Under the pieces are notes generated by a model. The model was not told the origin of the DNA, did not search any database, and was given only the letters and a program-made list of their open reading frames with translations. A stretch of DNA of 64,000 bases from a virus, in IMG/VR virus record IMGVR_UViG_3300034062_003925, positions 1-64,000 of that record. One strand, 5' to 3'. Positions 60,244 to 64,000 of the stretch are shown piece after piece. Position 1 is the first letter of the stretch; every line of letters starts with the position of its first letter. A program made the position numbers and the translations under genes.

Positions 60244-61106
60244 TAGAAAATTATACGGGTAAAGTTATTAATGGTGATTGTATTGACATAATGTCAAAAA
60301 TGCCGATAAACTCAATTGACTTAATTGTGACTAGTTGTCCTTATGGTGTTGGGATTAATTATGATGTTCATAATGATGATGTATATTTTGATGAATATCT
60401 AAAATTTACTAAAGAATGGTTAACTGAAGCGTATCAGTTATTAAAAGACGATGGTAGAATTGCGTTAAATATCCCCTACGAAATAAATAGACAAGATAAA
60501 GGTGGTAGAATTTTCTTTTGTTCTGAAGTCTATCAAGTTATGAAAAGAATTGGTTATAAGTTCTTCGGTATCGTTGACCTTGAGGAAGACAGTCCCCATA
60601 GAAGTAAGACGACTGCTTGGGGTAGTTGGATGAGTCCATCCAGCCCTTATATTTATAACCCAAAAGAGTGTGTTATATTAGCCTACAAACATAAACATAT
60701 TAAGACTGTTAAGGGAGAACCCCAATGGAAGGGAGTTCCAACTGATATTGAACAAGAGGATGGAACAATTAAGAAAAAAGTTGTTTATGAGGATGTGGAT
60801 AAGAAAGAGTTTATGGAATTGGTGTTTGGGCAATGGAAATATTTTGCTGACACTAAATCCTTAACCAAGGCAACATTCTCAATGGATATCCCTACAAGGG
60901 CGATTAAGATATTATCTTATAAGAATGATATTGTTCTTGACCCATTCAACGGAAGTGGAACGTCATGTGTTGCTGCTGAGATATTAGATAGGAGATGGAT
61001 TGGGATTGAATTAAGTCCTGATTATTGTGAAATATCTCGTAAACGAATACAAGCATTTGTTGATGATAAAAAACAAAGTAAATTAGTTTTTGAAGAAGGG
61101 GTTTAA
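60240..61106 (+). CDS. Beta-class DNA methyltransferase (N4-cytosine or N6-adenine)
   Basis: 288 residues. Motif order is beta class (catalytic motif first): TSCPYGVGIN (31-40) is motif IV with SCPY in place of S/DPPY, and DPFNGSGTSCVAAEI (from about 234) is the AdoMet motif I. IGIELSPDYCEI is the usual region after it. The SxPY form points to N4-methylcytosine, but the Cys replacing the first Pro is unusual and may affect activity. The gene is coupled to DUF3310 and ends in a terminator. It probably protects DNA from host restriction. The target sequence is unknown. Confidence 0.87.
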   Translation: MIENYTGKVINGDCIDIMSKMPINSIDLIVTSCPYGVGINYDVHNDDVYFDEYLKFTKEWLTEAYQLLKDDGRIALNIPYEINRQDKGGRIFFCSEVYQVMKRIGYKFFGIVDLEEDSPHRSKTTAWGSWMSPSSPYIYNPKECVILAYKHKHIKTVKGEPQWKGVPTDIEQEDGTIKKKVVYEDVDKKEFMELVFGQWKYFADTKSLTKATFSMDIPTRAIKILSYKNDIVLDPFNGSGTSCVAAEILDRRWIGIELSPDYCEISRKRIQAFVDDKKQSKLVFEEGV

Positions 61107-61121
61107 TCAACCCCTTTTTTT
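61096..61121 (+). terminator. Intrinsic terminator after the methyltransferase gene
   Basis: An 8-bp stem AAGGGGTT/AACCCCTT with a 5-base loop and a 7-T run. The stop codon of the methyltransferase is in the loop. Confidence 0.87.
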
Positions 61122-61132
61122 ATTTTCTATGA

Positions 61133-61139
61133 TATTTAT
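61133..61139 (+). promoter_or_regulatory. TATTTAT motif, 17 bases before ATG 61157
   Basis: Directly after a terminator and before a protein with an LTES leader, so a new (late) transcription start here is plausible. Confidence 0.45.
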
Positions 61140-61156
61140 AAATAAAAATATATCAT

Positions 61157-62299
61157 ATGAATAAATTATCACTTACCGAATCGGAACTAAAAGAAACGAT
61201 GGTTAAAATATACAAAGAAGAACAAATAAAACTTCTTGACGAAAAATGGAATAAATTATCAGGAATTGATAGACAATTTGTTCTTGAATTTTTAAAAGTA
61301 ATTTACCCTGAAAAGGCTATGTTGGTCACCGAATCTCGTTGGTATAATACAGTTGGGGATATTGTGGGTATTTTTGACCCTACAGGTGTTGTGGATATTG
61401 TTAATGGAATTAGTTATTGGAGACAAGGAGATAAATTATTTGCAATTTTATCTTGGGTATCAGCAGTACCATATTTAGGAGATTTACTTGCAAAACCTGT
61501 TGTGGGTGTTATGAAAATAGGTGGAAGTGCATCCAAAGCGTTTAAAGCCGCAACAATCGCAGGAGATGCTACCAAAATGGCTAAGACCGCAAAAATGGCG
61601 GGTGGACCTATTGCCAAATTAGTTGAGAAGGTTCCTTCTTGGGGAAGTAAATTAATTGCGATGTTAAGAGCTTCTGTTGGAAGAGTACCATTATTAGGTA
61701 CTGGATTAGTAAAAACTGTTGAAGAGTTTGTTAGTATTTTTGGTAAAGCAAGTAAAGAAATGAAAGCGTCTACCGAAATTACAGGTAAACTTATGGCTAA
61801 AGGTGAGGCGGCGTTAACTAAATCTGAAAAAGAATTATTAGCAACCGAGTTAAAGAAACAAAGTTCATTTAGAGGTTTCAGAGACTATAAAGGTGAAGGA
61901 CAAAGTTTTGCAAATAAATATATTTCGGGTGGTATGGGTAGACTTTGGGGTAACAGAGCAACAAGGTCACTTATGAGAAGAACAAAATGGTATTTAGGAT
62001 TGTTAGATTTTTTAGGGGTTGCTAATTTTGTTGGTCCTGATGAGTTAGAAGAACAATATGGTAATTTACAAGGTAGAGTTGATGAATACGAAAAAACTAA
62101 TCAAGCCCAACAATACGCACAAGAAGATTTAGGTCAAGGAGAGGTTTCCCCACCACCTCCACCGACATCATCAACATCATCAACGTCACCTCAATCTTCA
62201 GGAGGTGGAGGAGGAGGGTTAGACCCAGTATCTGCCTTAGCATCATTATTCGGAGGTGGGGGAGGAACTGCGAGTAAAGTTATTGGAGCGTTAATATAA
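61157..62299 (+). CDS. Hydrophobic pre-toxin-like protein with LTES leader
   Basis: 380 residues. Leader: NKLSLTESELKETMVKIYKE (2-21). Residues about 65-125 are hydrophobic and Gly/Pro-rich (VGDIVGIFDPTGVVDIVNG, then LFAILSWVSAVPYLGDLL), resembling the pre-toxin (PT-TG) region of polymorphic toxins and pore-type proteins. Amphipathic Ala/Lys helices follow (AFKAATIAGDATKMAKTAKM). The end has a Pro/Ser/Gly-rich tail (SPPPPPTSSTSST, then two GGGGGG runs) and a last helix (LDPVSALASLFGG). No nuclease or protease motif. A membrane-active, virion-delivered protein is the hypothesis; a structural protein is the alternative. Confidence 0.72.
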   Translation: MNKLSLTESELKETMVKIYKEEQIKLLDEKWNKLSGIDRQFVLEFLKVIYPEKAMLVTESRWYNTVGDIVGIFDPTGVVDIVNGISYWRQGDKLFAILSWVSAVPYLGDLLAKPVVGVMKIGGSASKAFKAATIAGDATKMAKTAKMAGGPIAKLVEKVPSWGSKLIAMLRASVGRVPLLGTGLVKTVEEFVSIFGKASKEMKASTEITGKLMAKGEAALTKSEKELLATELKKQSSFRGFRDYKGEGQSFANKYISGGMGRLWGNRATRSLMRRTKWYLGLLDFLGVANFVGPDELEEQYGNLQGRVDEYEKTNQAQQYAQEDLGQGEVSPPPPPTSSTSSTSPQSSGGGGGGLDPVSALASLFGGGGGTASKVIGALI

Positions 62300-62300
62300 T

Positions 62301-63707
62301 ATGAAAAAGTTAATTAAAGAAAGTGGGTTACGAGATATTAATCTACTAGCTAAAAGATATCCTAAAGCGGAGATTTATTTCCATCAAGATTTAGATGGTG
62401 TTACTACCGCAATTGCGATGAAAAAATATCTTGAGGACAACGGGGTTAAAGTAGTTGATGCCCATGTCATCCAATACGGGGACAAAGAATTTTCCGTTAA
62501 AAAGAATGATGCTCAGGGAGATACAATGCCAGTCCTTGTTGATTTTGCTCACGGTAAACCAATGTTTGTTATTCATACTGACCATCATGATAGACAAGCG
62601 GGAGCTGAGGACACAAAATCAGTATCATTTAGACACTCAAGGTCCAACGTAGAGACAATTTCCCAAGTGGTATCACCAAGAGAAATATTCCCAAGTAGTG
62701 ATATCTTATTAATTTCGACTGTAGATTCCGCAAACTTTGCAATGAATGATATTTCTGTTGACCAAGTTATTAATTACTTATTTAAGTTAGATAAAGATTC
62801 GTCTTTAACCAAAAACAAAATGGCTTTAGGTTTGGTCGCAAATAAATTGTTATTGGCCTTTAAAAACAAACCAGGGTTTTTAGAAGAACTCGTATTAAAA
62901 TGTTCACCATCTTTAATGAATATATTACAAAACATTAAAAGAATTATGGTTGAGAAAGGTTATGCAAAAATACCTGAATTACAAAAGAATAAAGAAACCT
63001 ATATCAATCAAATGAAAACCAATCCGAATGTTAAAGTTGAGGGTAACATTATTGTTCAATACGGTGGTGGGAATATGATGAAGCCAGGGTCTTATGATAG
63101 ATACACCCCATTCAAAAATAATCCTGAAGCGGATTTTATTGTTATTGCTTGGCCGTTAGGTTTGGTACAAGCGTCTTGTAATCCTTATAAGAAAGAAAGA
63201 GAATTAAAGGGGGTTAACTTAGGAGAAATTGCCCAAGAAGTACTTTCAAAGTGGGAAGGTAGTTTAAAAGAAAAAGAAATCCCATTATCAACAATTAAGT
63301 GGATATCGGAAAGGTCAAAAGGTTTTGGACCGGAGTCTGTCGGTTTTACATTTAAAGACTTTGTTGCTTTATATGGTAACAAATACAAAACAATGGACAA
63401 CGGTAAAGAAACATTAACTCATATTGGTAAAATGATGGAAAAACCTTTTACCGAATTATCTGAGGAGGAAAAAGAGATGTTAGATAAGATTACAATTAAT
63501 GCTTGGGATTTGATTCAGGCTAACAGTGGGGGTCATAAATGTATCACTAACATTTCGGGTTTAAGTTATCTTGGAAGGTCAAAAAGACCACCGGCAGGAG
63601 CTTATAAATATGATTCTGAGAGCGAAGACTCACCATATGTTAAATTCACAAAAATGATTCAGAATGAATTTGTGAGAGTTTTACAAAGTAAGATTAATAA
63701 CGGATAA
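62301..63707 (+). CDS. DHH-family phosphoesterase (RecJ/nanoRNase-like) with LIKES leader
   Basis: 468 residues. All DHH blocks are present: FHQDLDGVTTAIAM (Asp30, Asp32), VLVDFAHG, TDHHDRQ (Asp94-His95-His96) and ISTVDSANF (about Asp140). The DHHA1-like C-terminal pocket has NSGGHKCITNISG. Such Mn enzymes degrade short RNA or cyclic dinucleotides, or act as 5'-3' exonucleases; length and arrangement fit NrnA/GdpP-type phosphodiesterases better than full RecJ. The N-terminus KKLIKESGLRDI is like the leaders of its neighbours. It starts one base after the 61157 stop, so the pair is co-expressed. Substrate is not determined by sequence. Confidence 0.85.
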   Translation: MKKLIKESGLRDINLLAKRYPKAEIYFHQDLDGVTTAIAMKKYLEDNGVKVVDAHVIQYGDKEFSVKKNDAQGDTMPVLVDFAHGKPMFVIHTDHHDRQAGAEDTKSVSFRHSRSNVETISQVVSPREIFPSSDILLISTVDSANFAMNDISVDQVINYLFKLDKDSSLTKNKMALGLVANKLLLAFKNKPGFLEELVLKCSPSLMNILQNIKRIMVEKGYAKIPELQKNKETYINQMKTNPNVKVEGNIIVQYGGGNMMKPGSYDRYTPFKNNPEADFIVIAWPLGLVQASCNPYKKERELKGVNLGEIAQEVLSKWEGSLKEKEIPLSTIKWISERSKGFGPESVGFTFKDFVALYGNKYKTMDNGKETLTHIGKMMEKPFTELSEEEKEMLDKITINAWDLIQANSGGHKCITNISGLSYLGRSKRPPAGAYKYDSESEDSPYVKFTKMIQNEFVRVLQSKINNG

Positions 63708-63721
63708 AATCATCCATAATA

Positions 63722-64000
63722 ATGAAATATATAATAACGGAAAATAAGTTAAACAATGTCGTGTTAAGTTGGATGAACAAAAACTTTGGTTTAGACCAGT
63801 TAGAAATTGTTAAATCTGAAAAATATCCTAATTCAATTTTTTTTAAAAAAAATGGAGAAGTTGTGATGGAGCAGGATAAAAAAAATAAAGATTTTTTGTT
63901 TGATTATGATGAAATTTGGTCATTTTTTGAATCGTTTTTTGGTATGGAATACCAAGAAATACAGGAATTTCTGAGTTACTGGTTGGAAGAGACTCTCAAA
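63722..64000 (+). CDS. Hypothetical protein with N-terminal leader, cut by window end
   Basis: An open frame from ATG 63722 to the window edge (93 codons seen). The start (KYIITENKLNNVVLSWMNKN) again has the I-I-T-E-N/S-x-L leader form. Then an acidic, aromatic-rich region follows (FDYDEIWSFFESFFGMEYQE). No domain recognised in the visible part. Probably continues the unit of 61157 and 62301. Confidence 0.7.
   Translation, partial: MKYIITENKLNNVVLSWMNKNFGLDQLEIVKSEKYPNSIFFKKNGEVVMEQDKKNKDFLFDYDEIWSFFESFFGMEYQEIQEFLSYWLEETLK

Noticed and set aside
1-64000. tRNA genes, rRNA genes or a CRISPR array
   Set aside because: No cloverleaf with a CCA-adjacent acceptor stem, no rRNA-like stretch and no regularly spaced direct repeats with unique spacers were noticed. 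The tandem repeats found are coding linkers. A tRNAscan run could still find a missed tRNA.

Overview
The window is one continuous piece of a large, low-GC tailed-phage genome with a contractile (T4-type) tail. The host is most likely a member of the Bacteroidota, probably a flavobacterium-like organism. The T4-type core is shown by a gp6-like baseplate wedge protein cut by the left edge, a gp46/gp47-like SbcCD nuclease pair, a DnaG/gp61-like primase with a zinc finger and TOPRIM, a RuvC-like resolvase, and very dense gene packing. The host assignment rests on two well-formed Bacteroidota promoters (TTTG, 19 bases, TAnnTTTG) at 34586 and 50632, SprB-type repeats and a Bacteroidota-style fibronectin-like domain in a tail protein, a histone-H1-like protein, a C-terminal DUF6576-like tail on the 34636 protein, and a glutamine synthetase of the type common in Bacteroidota. 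No tRNA, rRNA, CRISPR array, integrase or insertion sequence was seen, and nearly every base is coding.

Layout. 1-17404 is a plus-strand late block of very large baseplate, tail and adhesin proteins, interrupted by one HNH homing endonuclease gene (9769). It ends in a 1061-residue protein with seven SprB-like repeats, a Pro-Thr linker, a fibronectin-like domain and a Hint (hedgehog/intein) domain. 17412-19159 holds a HAD-like protein, a tiny minus-strand gene and a glycosyltransferase. 19175-23151 holds two more adhesin or fibre proteins. 23155 is a resolvase, followed by a strong terminator. 23819-26253 is a minus-strand cassette of three Cys-rich or Ig-like adhesin genes. 26336-35993 is mainly replication and recombination (primase, PD-(D/E)XK nuclease, gp47, gp46), plus a primary-type sigma factor closed by a terminator. 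36055-38931 looks like a lysis and envelope block (membrane proteins and an AmpD-type amidase). 38933-43395 holds probable virion-interior proteins, a histone-H1-like protein and small membrane proteins. 44026 is DnaJ. 45191-47873 is a compact, overlapping sugar-modification cassette (BKACE/DUF849 enzyme, hexapeptide acyltransferase, short DegT aminotransferase, glycosyltransferase), with the end of an HNH endonuclease stuck to its 3' side. 48017-64000 is a mixed accessory region: two DNA methyltransferases, a leucine-rich-repeat protein, DUF932 and PcfJ-like proteins, thioredoxin and glutaredoxin, glutamine synthetase, DUF3310, a hydrophobic pre-toxin-like protein and a DHH phosphoesterase.

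How it fits together. I infer that the phage starts with host sigma at TTTG/TAnnTTTG promoters and then uses its own sigma factor. The sequence TATTTAT recurs 4-19 bases before the first genes of structural blocks and of proteins with an N-terminal LTES-like leader, so it is a candidate late promoter. In several cases only 4-5 bases separate it from ATG, which would make the message leaderless. The adhesins appear to be assembled from interchangeable modules (SprB/PKD/Cys-rich) joined by Thr and Pro-Thr linkers. Several unrelated proteins share a short N-terminal leader, most clearly with the pattern LTESxL, that could be a capsid-targeting or cleavage tag, in the manner of T4 internal proteins. 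Auxiliary genes suggest reprogramming of nitrogen metabolism (glutamine synthetase), surface glycan or acyl-sugar chemistry, redox balance and DNA methylation. All assignments are from reading the sequence; no search was run.
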